Source: Streptococcus sp. LYSM12 (GTDB taxonomy: Bacteria; Bacillota; Bacilli; Lactobacillales; Streptococcaceae). Taken from it: a stretch of DNA of 64,000 bases. Under the pieces are notes generated by a model. That model was given only the letters and a program-made list of their open reading frames with translations, did not search any database and was not told the origin of the DNA. Position 1 is the stretch's first letter. The number at the start of each line of letters is the position of its first letter. Positions 46,731-56,656 of this stretch are shown one piece after another. The stretch is from positions 1 to 64,000 of the forward strand of contig NZ_SPOZ01000013.1 of assembly GCF_004569635.1 (NCBI RefSeq), read 5' to 3'. The translations under genes were made by a program, and so were the position numbers.

Positions 46731-48768
46731 TGATGGCTATTCGAATCGTAATTTGATGCAGCTCATCACTGATGAACAGTTGACCTTTAAAGATGAGATT
46801 GCGAAAGCTCGGTCTAATGATAGTGGGAATGATAGACATCAAGCGGTTCAAGATTTAGCTGGTAGTCCTGCTATTAAAAAAGGTATTTTACAAAGCCTGA
46901 AGATTGTTGATGAGTTGGTTAAGGTCATGGGATATGATCCAGAACAGATTGTGGTTGAAATGGCGCGTGAACATCAGACTACAGCTAAAGGGCGACGAAA
47001 TTCCCAACAACGGTTAAAAGGATTGACAGATGCTATAAAGGAGCTTGGTAGTAATATTCTCAAACAGCATCCTGTTGACAATGATCAGTTACAGAATGAT
47101 AGACTCTATCTCTACTATCTTCAAAATGGTCGAGATATGTATACGGGAGAACCGCTTGATATTGAACGGTTAAGTAACTATGATATCGACCATATTATTC
47201 CACAGGCTTTTATGAAAGATAATTCGATTGATAATCGCGTTCTAGTATCCTCAGCTAAAAATCGTGGTAAATCAGATGGTGTACCAAGTGAAGATGTCGT
47301 TACTATGATGAGACCCTTTTGGAATAAATTGTTGCGCAGTGGCTTGATTTCTCAACGGAAATATAGCAATTTAACCAAGAAAGAATTGACACCAGATGAT
47401 AAGGCAGGGTTCATTAAACGCCAATTAGTTGAAACACGACAAATTACCAAACATGTAGCACGGATTCTCGATGAACAGTTTAATAAAAAACGTGATGACA
47501 CAGGTAAACGTATTCGTAATGTAAAAGTTGTGACCTTAAAATCAAACTTGGTATCAACATTCCGTAAGGAATTTGCGCTATATAAAGTTCGTGAAATCAA
47601 TCATTATCATCATGCACACGATGCTTATCTCAATGCAGTTGTAGCTAAAGCACTTCTAGTGAAATATCCAAAACTAGAGCCAGAATTTGTCTATGGCGAG
47701 TACCCAAAATACAATAGCTATCGAGAACGTAAAACAGCAACTCAGAAAGTGTTTTTCTATTCAAATATCATGAATATGTTCAAAACGAAAGTCACATTAA
47801 CTGACAATCGAACTATTGAACGCCCGACGATTGAAGTGAATGAAGAAACAGGTGAAATTGCTTGGGATAAAACAAAACATATCACCACGGTTAGAAAGGT
47901 CCTCTCCTATCCACAAGTCAATGTTGTGAAAAAAGTCGAAGAACAGACCGGCGGATTTTCTAAAGAATCCATTTTGCCAAAAGGTGAATCTGATAAATTG
48001 ATTCCACGTAAAACTGGATGGGATACAAAGAAATATGGTGGTTTTGATAGCCCAACCGTTGCCTACTCTATTATTTTTGTAGCCGATATGGAAAAGGGGA
48101 AGACAAGGAAGTTAAGAACCGTTAAAGATATCATTGGAATTACGATTATGGAGCGGTCTAGATTTGAAGAAAATCCTATTGCATTCCTAGAAGCCAAAGG
48201 GTATCAAAATATACGTGAGCACACGATTATTACACTACCTAAGTACAGTCTGTTTGAATTGGAGAATGGAAGAAGACGACTGTTGGCAAGTGCTAAAGAA
48301 CTCCAAAAGGGCAATGAGTTAGTTATTCCAATAGATTGGGTGAAGTTTTTATACCTAGCCGAACGATTTGAATCGCTGACAGGTCAAATAGAAGCTGTTG
48401 AAAGAAAGAGAGATTTTGTACTTCGAAATAGTCATTACTTTATTGAGATGATGAATTATATTAAACTTTTCTCTAGCAAGAATATTCAAGCAGAATCTAA
48501 TTTAGAAAAAATTGTCAACATTTTCGAGAATGCAGCAGACAGACCTGTTAATGAGAAAGCAAAGCAATTCAAATCATTATTTACGTTTACTGCTATGGGG
48601 GCACCAGCTGCTTTTAAATTTTTCGACAAAAATATTGAGCGAAAACGGTATACATCTACTGCCGAAATTCTCTCGGCCACTCTCATTCATCAATCCATCA
48701 CTGGACTCTATGAAACACGGACTGATCTTAGTAGGTTAGGAGAAGAAGGATGGGATGGCGAACAGTAG
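46684..48768 (+). pseudogene. cas9: Cas9, C-terminal part of a frameshifted gene
   Basis: True homology begins at [11 protein letters not shown] (~46723); the ATG at 46684 is out of the original frame and lacks a ribosome site. Intact features: Ruv[27 protein letters not shown] with catalytic His at 47191-47193 and [11 protein letters not shown], Ruv[16 protein letters not shown], and the full PAM-interacting domain to the normal end [12 protein letters not shown]. Together the halves would give ~1366 residues, full length. No other disabling change was noticed, so the lesion is recent or a sequencing artefact. Confidence 0.9.
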
Positions 48769-49616
48769 TTGTGAATACACATTCAAAATTGTCCTACAAG
48801 AATAATCATCTGATTTTTAAGGATGCTTATAAGACAGAGGCGATTTACCTGTCGGAGATTGATATTCTGTTGTTAGAAACCACGGATATTGTCTTAACAA
48901 CAATGCTAGTAAAGCGTTTGGTGGATGAAAATATTTTAGTGATATTTTGTGATGACAAGCGCTTGCCAACAGCTATGCTCCTACCTTATTATGCCCGACA
49001 TGACTCGAGCTTACAGTTGAGTAATCAGATTTTGTGGGAAGATGACATCAAATGCGAAGTTTGGACAACGATTATTGCGCAGAAAATTTTGAATCAAAGT
49101 TTGTATTTGGGAGAGTGTTCTTTCTTTGAGAAATCGCAATCCATTATGGATTTATATCATACTTTAGAACCATTTGATCCGAGTAATCGTGAGGGGCATG
49201 CCGCACGTATCTATTTCAATACCTTGTTTGGAAATGATTTCTCACGAGAGCAGGAGAATGATATTAATGCTGGTCTTGATTATGGCTATACTCTTTTGTT
49301 GAGCATGTTTGCACGTGAGGTTGTTATTTGTGGATGTATGACGCAATTTGGTCTCAAACATGCGAACCAGTTTAATCAATTTAATCTTGCTAGTGATATT
49401 ATGGAGCCTTTCCGCCCTATTGTTGATAGGATTATTTATGAAAATAGAGAATGTTCATTTGTGAAAATGAAGCGTGAGTTGTTTACCCTATTTTCGGAAA
49501 CGTATCCCTATAATAACAAAGAGATGTATCTATCGAACATTGTCAGTGACTATACAAAAAAGGTTATAAAAGCTTTGAATAATCAAGGGAAAGGAGTTCC
49601 TGAGTTTAGGATATGA
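48750..49616 (+). CDS. cas1: Cas1, spacer integrase
   Basis: 288 aa, type II-A Cas1 ([21 protein letters not shown] start). C-terminal catalytic domain includes [32 protein letters not shown] and [14 protein letters not shown], with the metal-binding Glu, His and Asp residues of the family. With Cas2 it inserts new spacers at the leader end. It overlaps the cas9 end by 19 nt and cas2 by 4 nt (ATGA), so it is translated in the cas operon and is intact. Confidence 0.95.
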   Translation: MGWRTVVVNTHSKLSYKNNHLIFKDAYKTEAIYLSEIDILLLETTDIVLTTMLVKRLVDENILVIFCDDKRLPTAMLLPYYARHDSSLQLSNQILWEDDIKCEVWTTIIAQKILNQSLYLGECSFFEKSQSIMDLYHTLEPFDPSNREGHAARIYFNTLFGNDFSREQENDINAGLDYGYTLLLSMFAREVVICGCMTQFGLKHANQFNQFNLASDIMEPFRPIVDRIIYENRECSFVKMKRELFTLFSETYPYNNKEMYLSNIVSDYTKKVIKALNNQGKGVPEFRI

Positions 49617-49954
49617 GTTATCGGTATATGCGAATGATAATCATGTTTGATATGCCAACAGATACAGCTGAGGAACGTAAAGCATATCGTAAATTTCGGA
49701 AGTTCCTGTTAAGTGAAGGATTTATCATGCACCAATTTTCAGTTTACAGTAAATTGGTGCTAAACAATTCTGCTAATCAAGCTATGATCAATCGTCTTCA
49801 AGAGAATAATCCTAAAAAGGGGAGTATCACCTTATTGACCGTAACGGAGAAGCAGTTTGCTAGGATGCTTTACTTATATGGTGAACAAAATAAGAGTGTT
49901 GCAAATTCAGATAGTCGTGTGGTGTTTTTAGGGGAGACTTATGATGAAGATTAA
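49613..49954 (+). CDS. cas2: Cas2
   Basis: 113 aa, ferredoxin-like fold beginning [26 protein letters not shown], the Cas2 signature with the conserved Asp after strand 1. Structural partner of Cas1. Coupled by ATGA to cas1 and overlapping csn2 by 14 nt. Confidence 0.95.
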   Translation: MSYRYMRMIIMFDMPTDTAEERKAYRKFRKFLLSEGFIMHQFSVYSKLVLNNSANQAMINRLQENNPKKGSITLLTVTEKQFARMLYLYGEQNKSVANSDSRVVFLGETYDED

Positions 49955-50606
49955 TTTCCCGCTGTTGGATGAGCCACTGATGTTAGAAAATGGGACGATT
50001 CTTGTTGTTGAAGATGTGAAAGTATTTTCTGCCTTGGTTAAACATTTTTATAGTTATAATGAGGATGGAGAGTTAAAGGTATTCGATCATCATTTCAAAG
50101 CGCTTAAAGAATCCGAGCTCATGGTAATAACGGATATCTTAGGGTATGATGTCAATGCGCCTGCATTGTTAAAGCTCATTCATGCTGACTTAGAATCTCA
50201 ATTTAATGACAAACCAGAAGTGAAATCAATGGTTGAAAAATTAGCTGCTACTATTACAGAGTTGATTGCCTTTGAGTGTTTGGAAAATGAGCTGGATTTG
50301 GTATTTGATGAGATTACGATTTTGGAACTGATTAAAGCCCTGGGTGTGAAAATTGAAACAGAGAGTGATAGTATTTTTGAAAAGTGTTTTGAAATACTAC
50401 AAGTTTACAATTATCTCAGTAAAAAGAGACTCTTGATTTTTGTGAATAGCGGATCTTATTTAACACAAACTGAAATGAAAAAATTGATGGAATACATCGA
50501 ATTATCTCATCAAACGGTATTGTTTTTAGAACCACGACGCTTATATGAGCTTCCTCAATATGTTTTGGATAGTGACTACTTCTTAATGGTAGAAAATAGG
50601 CATTAG
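49941..50606 (+). CDS. csn2: Csn2, type II-A adaptation protein
   Basis: 221 aa, the size of canonical short Csn2. Starts [29 protein letters not shown] and ends with the ring-forming helical/alpha-beta body ([38 protein letters not shown]). Csn2 tetramers encircle DNA ends and help Cas1-Cas2; its presence defines subtype II-A. ATG 49941 or 49944; AGGGGAG is 4-7 bases upstream. Confidence 0.93.
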   Translation: MMKINFPLLDEPLMLENGTILVVEDVKVFSALVKHFYSYNEDGELKVFDHHFKALKESELMVITDILGYDVNAPALLKLIHADLESQFNDKPEVKSMVEKLAATITELIAFECLENELDLVFDEITILELIKALGVKIETESDSIFEKCFEILQVYNYLSKKRLLIFVNSGSYLTQTEMKKLMEYIELSHQTVLFLEPRRLYELPQYVLDSDYFLMVENRH

Positions 50607-51167
50607 CATATGAAAATGGTGGATAGAGATAGGTGTGAGAGGGGATTATCAAGAGGAACCTTGGTCATGGAAAGCAGTCCTAGAGTAGAACATTGAGGGG
50701 GGTAATAAGGAGATAAAAATGTAGCTAACAATGTTTTATAAAGAAGCGGTGGTAGTTACGGGGGACATTTTCAAATGTAGGTGGTGGTACAGAGGGGATG
50801 CGATGATGAAATGCTAGAAAGTGTTTTAGCATCTTTCTCAGTAGCTATAATTGTTGAAATTCTAAGAATAGAAAAGGAAATGTAGCTATTTGATACATAT
50901 TTGAAGATATGCCGAGCGATTTGCAAAAATGTAGTGGCTCCACAGTGGTAGTTGGGTTTGTAGATAGAAAGTCGACCGCTTATTCAGGAAGATTAATGAA
51001 AGCACTAGAAAAACAAGTATAACTGTAATATATTGTGCTTGGAACGATTGATTAAAACAGCTGTTTAAGGTATAATGATAGGTAAGAGATAGAACCATTT
51101 GAAATTGAAGTCTAGCTGGGATGAATGGCGCGATTACGAAATGTTCTGGATAAAAATTGTCCACGAG
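50607..51167 (+). promoter_or_regulatory. CRISPR leader region
   Basis: AT-rich, no gene. It carries the array promoter and ends CCACGAG (51161-51167) against the first repeat, like the CTRCGAG class of leader-anchoring ends that guide Cas1-Cas2 in some type II-A loci (family resemblance by memory). The part before ~50900 has no recognised feature. Confidence 0.7.
51048..51076 (+). promoter_or_regulatory. Promoter of the CRISPR array
   Basis: -35 TTGATT (51048-51053), 17-nt spacer, -10 TATAAT (51071-51076). The pre-crRNA would start near 51083. Confidence 0.7.
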
Positions 51168-51997
51168 GTTTTAGAGCTGTGTTATTTCAAATGGTTCCAA
51201 AACCGTCTGGACTAATTATTCGCTCATAGTAGCGTTTTAGAGCTGTGTTATTTCAAATGGTTCCAAAACCGGTAAGTAGTGCTGTGCGCAACACCGTCTG
51301 TTTTAGAGCTGTGTTATTTCAAATGGTTCCAAAACAGGAGGTTTATGAAGAAATTGAATTAGCGAGTTTTAGAGCTGTGTTATTTCAAATGGTTCCAAAA
51401 CTTTTAAATCTCTTAATCCCTTGTGGCTCTAGTTTTAGAGCTGTGTTATTTCAAATGGTTCCAAAACTGAAGCCTTGCAAGCCTGGGCAATGTTCTCGTT
51501 TTAGAGCTGTGTTATTTCAAATGGTTCCAAAACCAGAGATTAAAATAACTCTTAAAGTTGAGGGTTTTAGAGCTGTGTTATTTCAAATGGTTCCAAAACT
51601 GCAGGAATTGCTTCTGCTATGATAATTGTGTTTTAGAGCTGTGTTATTTCAAATGGTTCCAAAACAAGATGATGACTTCGAAGATGACGAAGAAGGTTTT
51701 AGAGCTGTGTTATTTCAAATGGTTCCAAAACCACCGAGTTATGCGTGCATGATGTGCAAGATGTTTTAGAGCTGTGTTATTTCAAATGGTTCCAAAACCG
51801 AATGTTAAATCCAAAACGTACGACAGTTGGTTTTAGAGCTGTGTTATTTCAAATGGTTCCAAAACAACAATGACAATCGAGATAACAGATTATAAGTTTT
51901 AGAGCTGTGTTATTTCAAATGGTTCCAAAACAGCAGCTAAAAGCAATGCACGGATACAAGCGTTTTAGATCTGTGTTATTTCAAATGGTTCCCAAAT
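51168..51997 (+). CRISPR. Type II-A CRISPR array, 13 repeats and 12 spacers
   Basis: 36-bp repeats beginning GTTTTAGAGCTGTGTTATTT and ending GGTTCCAAAAC start at 51168, 51234, 51300, 51366, 51432, 51498, 51564, 51630, 51696, 51763, 51830, 51896 and 51962. The first twelve are identical. The last has a G-to-T at position 9 and a changed end (TTCCCAAAT), marking the trailer. Spacers are 30 bp except numbers 9 and 10, which are 31. Leader and cas genes on the left and the decayed repeat on the right agree on plus-strand transcription. Confidence 0.98.
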
Positions 51998-52089
51998 GTT
52001 CGGGCTTTCTGTCGTGTTCATTCGAAAGTTGGTAGAGCTTGCTTTGAAAATAGGAGTCTAAAAGGTAGAGGCTCTCAAATTTTGAAGGC

Positions 52090-52118
52090 TTGAGTTTCCC
52101 TTAAAATTCTGTTATACT
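52090..52118 (+). promoter_or_regulatory. Promoter of the first ABC exporter operon
   Basis: -35 TTGAGT (52090-52095), 17-nt spacer, -10 TATACT (52113-52118). Confidence 0.6.
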
Positions 52119-52134
52119 GAATGTCAATAAATCG

Positions 52135-52160
52135 AAAAAAGTGCTAGATAGTGCTTTTTT
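52135..52160 (+). terminator. Leader terminator/attenuator before the ABC genes
   Basis: AAAAAAGTGC and GTGCTTTTTT form a ten-base stem (two G-U pairs) with loop TAGATA, ending in T6, between the promoter and the ATG at 52183. It should stop part of the transcripts. Confidence 0.6.
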
Positions 52161-52182
52161 CTTGTTATGAGAGGGAGGAGAT

Positions 52183-53919
52183 ATGAATTACATTTGGTCT
52201 TATTTGAAAAAGTATCCTAGGTGGTTGGTCTTGGACTTGGTTGGTGCCATTTTTTTTGTGGTTGTCAATTTGGGTCTGCCGACCGTTTTGGCTCGAATGA
52301 TTGATGAGGGAATCAATAGCAGAGATACAGAACGTTTGTATTTTTGGGCAATGATGATGCTTGTTGTGATTGTCCTTGGTACCTTGGGGCGGATCGTCTT
52401 GTCGTATGCAGCCAGTAAACTGACTACGAGTATGGTCCGCGATATGCGAAATGACCTCTATGCTAAGCTGCAGGAATATTCACATCATGAATATGAACAA
52501 ATCGGGGTTTCCTCCTTGGTGACACGGATGACCAGCGATGCATTTGTCTTGATGCAATTTGCAGAACAGGTCTTGAAATTAGGGGTTATTACTCCTTTGA
52601 TGATGTTTTCAAGTGTGATGATGATTTTCTTGACCAGTCCATCTATGGCTTGGATTGTGGCTTTAGCCATGCCATTTTTAGCCATGGTTGTCTGGTATGT
52701 GGCAGTGAAGACCCGTCCGCTATCTGAAAAGCAACAGAAAACCTTGGATAAAATCAATCAGTATGCGCGGGAAAATTTGACTGGTTTGCGGGTTATTCGT
52801 GCCTTTGCCAGGGAGGGATTTCAGGAAGAACGTTTTGCCGAGCAAAATAATCTATATGCGCAAAATTCCAATCGTCTGTTTAAATTAACCGGCTTGACGG
52901 AGCCTTTGTTTGTACAGATTATCATTGCCATGATTGTCTCCATTGTCTGGTTTGCTCTGGCACCACTAGGTCGAGGCGATTTGCAGATTGGGGATTTGGT
53001 TGCCTTTATTGAGTACAGTTTCCACGCTCTATTGTCTTTCCTCCTCTTATCGAATCTCTTTACCATGTATCCTCGGACCGCGGTTTCAAGTGAGCGGTTG
53101 AAAGAAGTCATGGAGATGCCAATTTCTATTCATCCGAATGAAGACGGAGTGACAGACACGAAGACCAAGGGGTACCTGGAATTTGATAATGTAACCTTTG
53201 CCTATCCTGGAGAAACAGAAAATCCGGTCTTACACAACATTTCGTTTAAGGCAAAACCGGGTGAAACCATTGCCTTTATCGGCTCAACAGGATCTGGGAA
53301 GTCTTCCTTGGTACAGTTGATTCCCCGTTTCTATGATGTAACTCTCGGAAAAATCTTGGTTGACGGTGTGGATGTTCGCTCTTACAATCTCAAGGCTCTT
53401 CGGCAGAAGATTGGCTTTATTCCGCAAAAGGCCCTCCTCTTTACCGGAACGATTGCTGAGAATCTCCGCTATGGAAAAGAAGATGCGAGCCATGAGGAAC
53501 TGCATCAAGCAGCAGATGTAGCGCAGGCACGCGAATTTATCGAAAGCAAGGAAGAACAATTTGAAACTCACTTGGCAGAAGGGGGAAGCAACCTGTCTGG
53601 TGGTCAAAAGCAACGGCTATCTATTGCCCGTGCAGTGGTCAAAGAGCCCGCTATCTATATCTTTGACGATTCTTTTTCGGCCTTGGACTATAAGACAGAT
53701 GCCATTTTACGCCGCCGTTTGAAAGAAGTAACGGAAAATGCAACGGTTCTTATTGTAGCTCAGCGTGTGGGAACGATTATGGATGCGGATCAAATTATCG
53801 TTCTTGATAAGGGAGAAATTATCGGTCGTGGTACGCATGAAGAATTGATGAAAAGTAATAGTATCTACCGTGAAATAGCCAATTCTCAGCTAAATAGCCA
53901 ATCATTGGCAGAAGAATAG
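52183..53919 (+). CDS. ABC exporter half, subunit with degenerate ATPase site
   Basis: 578 aa: six membrane helices (~1-300), then a nucleotide-binding domain with Walker A GSTGSGKSS (367-375), signature LSGGQKQR and Walker B IYIFDDSFSALD. The catalytic Glu after Walker B is Asp (FDD), typical of the inactive half in heterodimeric exporters such as LmrC/PatA/BmrC. It pairs with the next gene, 8 nt downstream. Likely multidrug export, substrate unknown. AGGGAGGAG precedes the ATG. Confidence 0.88.
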   Translation: MNYIWSYLKKYPRWLVLDLVGAIFFVVVNLGLPTVLARMIDEGINSRDTERLYFWAMMMLVVIVLGTLGRIVLSYAASKLTTSMVRDMRNDLYAKLQEYSHHEYEQIGVSSLVTRMTSDAFVLMQFAEQVLKLGVITPLMMFSSVMMIFLTSPSMAWIVALAMPFLAMVVWYVAVKTRPLSEKQQKTLDKINQYARENLTGLRVIRAFAREGFQEERFAEQNNLYAQNSNRLFKLTGLTEPLFVQIIIAMIVSIVWFALAPLGRGDLQIGDLVAFIEYSFHALLSFLLLSNLFTMYPRTAVSSERLKEVMEMPISIHPNEDGVTDTKTKGYLEFDNVTFAYPGETENPVLHNISFKAKPGETIAFIGSTGSGKSSLVQLIPRFYDVTLGKILVDGVDVRSYNLKALRQKIGFIPQKALLFTGTIAENLRYGKEDASHEELHQAADVAQAREFIESKEEQFETHLAEGGSNLSGGQKQRLSIARAVVKEPAIYIFDDSFSALDYKTDAILRRRLKEVTENATVLIVAQRVGTIMDADQIIVLDKGEIIGRGTHEELMKSNSIYREIANSQLNSQSLAEE

Positions 53920-53927
53920 GAGGAAGC

Positions 53928-55706
53928 ATGAAACAATCATCTAGTTTTGCTCGTTTATGGAGCTATTTGAAAGTGTATAAACTGGCTTTTTTTGCAGCAG
54001 TTTTCCTCAAGATTCTCAGTGTCGTGATGAGTGTCTTGGAGCCCTTTGTACTAGGACTTGCTATTACTGAGTTGACTAAAAATCTGCTGGATATGGCAAA
54101 AGGTGTGGTAGGTGCTAGTATCAACGTGACCTATATTTTCTGGATTTTGTTGGTGTATTTCATTCGAGCGCTTTTTTATGAAATTGGAGCCTATTATTCC
54201 AATTATTTCATGACCAATGCTGTCCAGCAGACGGTGGCAGATTTGCGTAATGATTTGAGTCGAAAAATCAATCGCATTTCGGTGGCTTACTTTGATAAGC
54301 AACAATTCGGTGATATCTTGGGACGTTTTACTAGTGATGTGGAGACGGTGTCTAATGCTCTCCAGCAAAGTGCGCTTCAGTTGGTCAATGCGATTTTTAC
54401 CATTAGTCTTGTGGTTGTTATGATGCTCCTTTTGAATCTCAAATTGGCACTAATTGTTATGGTGAGCATTCCTATAACATATATTGGTGCTCAGCTTATC
54501 CTCAAAAAATCACAGCCTTATTTCAAAGAGCAGGCAGCCATTTTAGGACGGCTCAATGGCTTTGTCCAAGAGAACTTATCAGGTTTCAATGTCCTAAAAC
54601 TCTATGGTCGTGAAGAGGCTTCAACGGAGGATTTCCAAGAGATTACCAATACCTTGCAACGGGTTGGCTTTAAGGCCAGTTTCATCTCCGGCTTGATGAT
54701 GCCCATTTTGCATGCAGTATCTGATTTGACCTACTTGCTGGTCGCTGTGGTCGGTGGTTTGCAGGTCATTGCAGGACGTTTGACTATAGGAAATATGCAG
54801 GCCTTTGTCCAGTATGTATGGCAGGTCAGCCAGCCCATCCAGACCTTGACTCAATTAGCGGGGCCTTTGCAGAGTGCCCAGTCGTCACTTGAGCGGATTT
54901 TCCAAGTCTTAGATGAACCTGATGAGCCAATGGAAGTAACAGAGGAGCTAGCTCATGATTTGACAGGGCAAGTCAGCTTCAAGCATGTGGATTTCCAATA
55001 TGTGGAAAATAAACCCTTAATTCGGGACTTTAATCTGGAAGTAGCTCCAGGAGAAATGGTGGCGATTGTTGGCTCGACAGGGGCTGGAAAGACCACGCTG
55101 ATCAATCTCTTGATGCGTTTTTATGATGTGACAAGTGGAGCGATTACGGTGGATGGTCATGATATTCGGAACCTCTCGCGTCAGAAATACCGCCAGCAAT
55201 TTGGGATGGTCTTGCAGGATACCTGGCTCTATGAGGGAAGTATCAAGGAAAATCTTCGCTTTGGGAATTTACAGGCAACAGATGAGGAGATCGTCGTTGC
55301 AGCCAAGGCTGCAAATGTCGATCACTTTATCCGAACCCTGCCGGGTGGTTACAAGATGGAGATGAACCAAGAATCCAGCAATATTTCGCTTGGTCAAAAG
55401 CAGCTCTTGACGATTGCACGAGCACTCTTAGCAGATCCTAAAATCTTGATTTTGGATGAGGCGACGAGCTCGGTTGATACCCGCTTGGAGCTTTTGATTC
55501 AAAAAGCCATGAAGAACCTGATGAAAGGTCGGACCAGCTTTGTCATTGCCCATCGCTTATCAACCATTCAAGAAGCTGATAAGATTTTAGTTTTGAAAGA
55601 GGGCCAAATCATTGAACAGGGAAATCATCAGAGCCTCCTAGCTGATAAAGGTTTCTATTATGAACTCTACAATAGTCAATTCGCAAAAAGAGAAGAAAAT
55701 ACATAA
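53928..55706 (+). CDS. ABC exporter half, catalytic subunit
   Basis: 592 aa: membrane domain (~1-320), Walker A GSTGAGKTT (382-390), signature ISLGQKQLL (non-canonical LGQ) and Walker B ILILDEATSSVD with the catalytic Glu present. Together with the preceding protein it gives one complete and one degenerate ATP site, the usual asymmetric pattern (LmrD/PatB/BmrD side). AGGAGG overlaps the end of the first gene. Confidence 0.88.
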   Translation: MKQSSSFARLWSYLKVYKLAFFAAVFLKILSVVMSVLEPFVLGLAITELTKNLLDMAKGVVGASINVTYIFWILLVYFIRALFYEIGAYYSNYFMTNAVQQTVADLRNDLSRKINRISVAYFDKQQFGDILGRFTSDVETVSNALQQSALQLVNAIFTISLVVVMMLLLNLKLALIVMVSIPITYIGAQLILKKSQPYFKEQAAILGRLNGFVQENLSGFNVLKLYGREEASTEDFQEITNTLQRVGFKASFISGLMMPILHAVSDLTYLLVAVVGGLQVIAGRLTIGNMQAFVQYVWQVSQPIQTLTQLAGPLQSAQSSLERIFQVLDEPDEPMEVTEELAHDLTGQVSFKHVDFQYVENKPLIRDFNLEVAPGEMVAIVGSTGAGKTTLINLLMRFYDVTSGAITVDGHDIRNLSRQKYRQQFGMVLQDTWLYEGSIKENLRFGNLQATDEEIVVAAKAANVDHFIRTLPGGYKMEMNQESSNISLGQKQLLTIARALLADPKILILDEATSSVDTRLELLIQKAMKNLMKGRTSFVIAHRLSTIQEADKILVLKEGQIIEQGNHQSLLADKGFYYELYNSQFAKREENT

Positions 55707-55848
55707 AAGATATACTTGATTCTTTCAAGGTATAGATAACCCCTCTAAATGGCAAAAAATCTAAAAATGAGTGTGGAATGACACGATTTACTAAACTCTT
55801 CTAAAGCTGATTTTATATTAGTTACAAGAGTTTCCATATTCTGAACGA

Positions 55849-55908
55849 TTAAGAAAAAGGTTGAAGAAAACGTCTATTTTTGATGGTTTTCTTCAACCTT
55901 TTTCTTAT
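55849..55908. terminator. Long bidirectional terminator
   Basis: AAGAAAAAGGTTGAAGAAAAC (55851-55871) and its exact complement (55886-55906), a perfect 21-bp stem with a 14-base loop and T-rich edges on both strands. Confidence 0.8.
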
Positions 55909-55911
55909 TTA

Positions 55912-55967
55912 ATGGAGTACGGCAAAGCGAGTGAACGAAGTAATAAAAGATAAACGAAATGATTATA
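55912..55967 (+). repeat. MITE right half
   Basis: GGAGTACGGCAAAGCGAGTG through TAAACGAAATGATTATA; the left half is missing, replaced by the terminator hairpin. Confidence 0.75.
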
Positions 55968-56230
55968 TAATTGACAAATACCATTTTCTTTCGTTACTAG
56001 TTCATCTTGCTGAACTTTCGTTCTATTCGCTTTGAAGAGACCAGCTTTGTTAGTTTTAACTCCAATCTTTTATCATGAGAATGGGAAAGATTTTCAGATG
56101 CTGATGTTTAGAGGGTAGGAACTCATAAAAATTCAAAAACGAGGCTGGGCAAAAAATCCCAGCTTTCTAACTTTACGAATCGAATTGCGTTGACGCAGCG
56201 GTTTCTTGCTTCAATGGCTATCCTGCCCTT

Positions 56231-56620
56231 GAAGGTTGGAAATGAAATGTTGCACTTTTTTCAGGGAGCAGGCTCAAAAGCCCCACTGGAGCTTTTGATA
56301 GTCTTTTAGTTTGCTTTTAGTACTAGGCAAGGATGTATTAGAGTACGGCAAAGCGAGTGAACGAAGTAATAAAAGATAAACGAAATGACTATACTCATAT
56401 TTGTTCCTGTTTCCCACTCCAACTCTGACCTCTGCGACGGATGCGAACGCGTTCGCATCCTTTCCAACCTCCAACAGTCAGAGTAGTGACTGTTGGAGCT
56501 ATGCGGGGGTGGGAGTGAAACGGTCTGGAAATAGACCGTTTCAGCCCGAAGCTAGAATGTAGGCAATAAGGAAAACCCAACTCTTTCTTATGTGTTTTGA
56601 GTTCTTTCCCACTCCCGATA
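56231..56620 (+). repeat. Dispersed ~290 bp repeat, copy 2 (with MITE inside)
   Basis: Same blocks as 57892-58289 and the inverse of 6560-6853: CCACTGGAGCTTTT, TTTCCCACTCCA, GCGAACGCGTTCGC, CCAACCTCCAACAGTC, ATAGACCGTTTCAG, TCTTTCTTATGTGTTTTGAG. A MITE interrupts it after GGAGCTTTT. Confidence 0.75.
56297..56393 (+). repeat. MITE copy (97 bp)
   Basis: GATAGTCTTTTAGTTTGC at the left and TAAACGAAATGACTATA at the right; ten bases of the interior are missing. Copies 1 and 3 of the host repeat show the uninterrupted site (CTTTTTACTC). Confidence 0.85.
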
Positions 56621-56656
56621 GTGGGAATTGGTTTGTTTGATTTTTTATGTAATGAA

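Larger units (their letters stand above)
55707..56656. other. Gene-free stretch after the first ABC operon
   Basis: Contains a strong terminator, a half MITE, the AGGCTGGG...CCCAGC repeat near 56141 and a dispersed-repeat copy interrupted by a MITE (each listed). No coding frame. Confidence 0.6.

Noticed and set aside
51245-51752. Open frames of 125 and 64 codons with repeating peptides
   Set aside because: They are translations of the CRISPR repeats, not genes.
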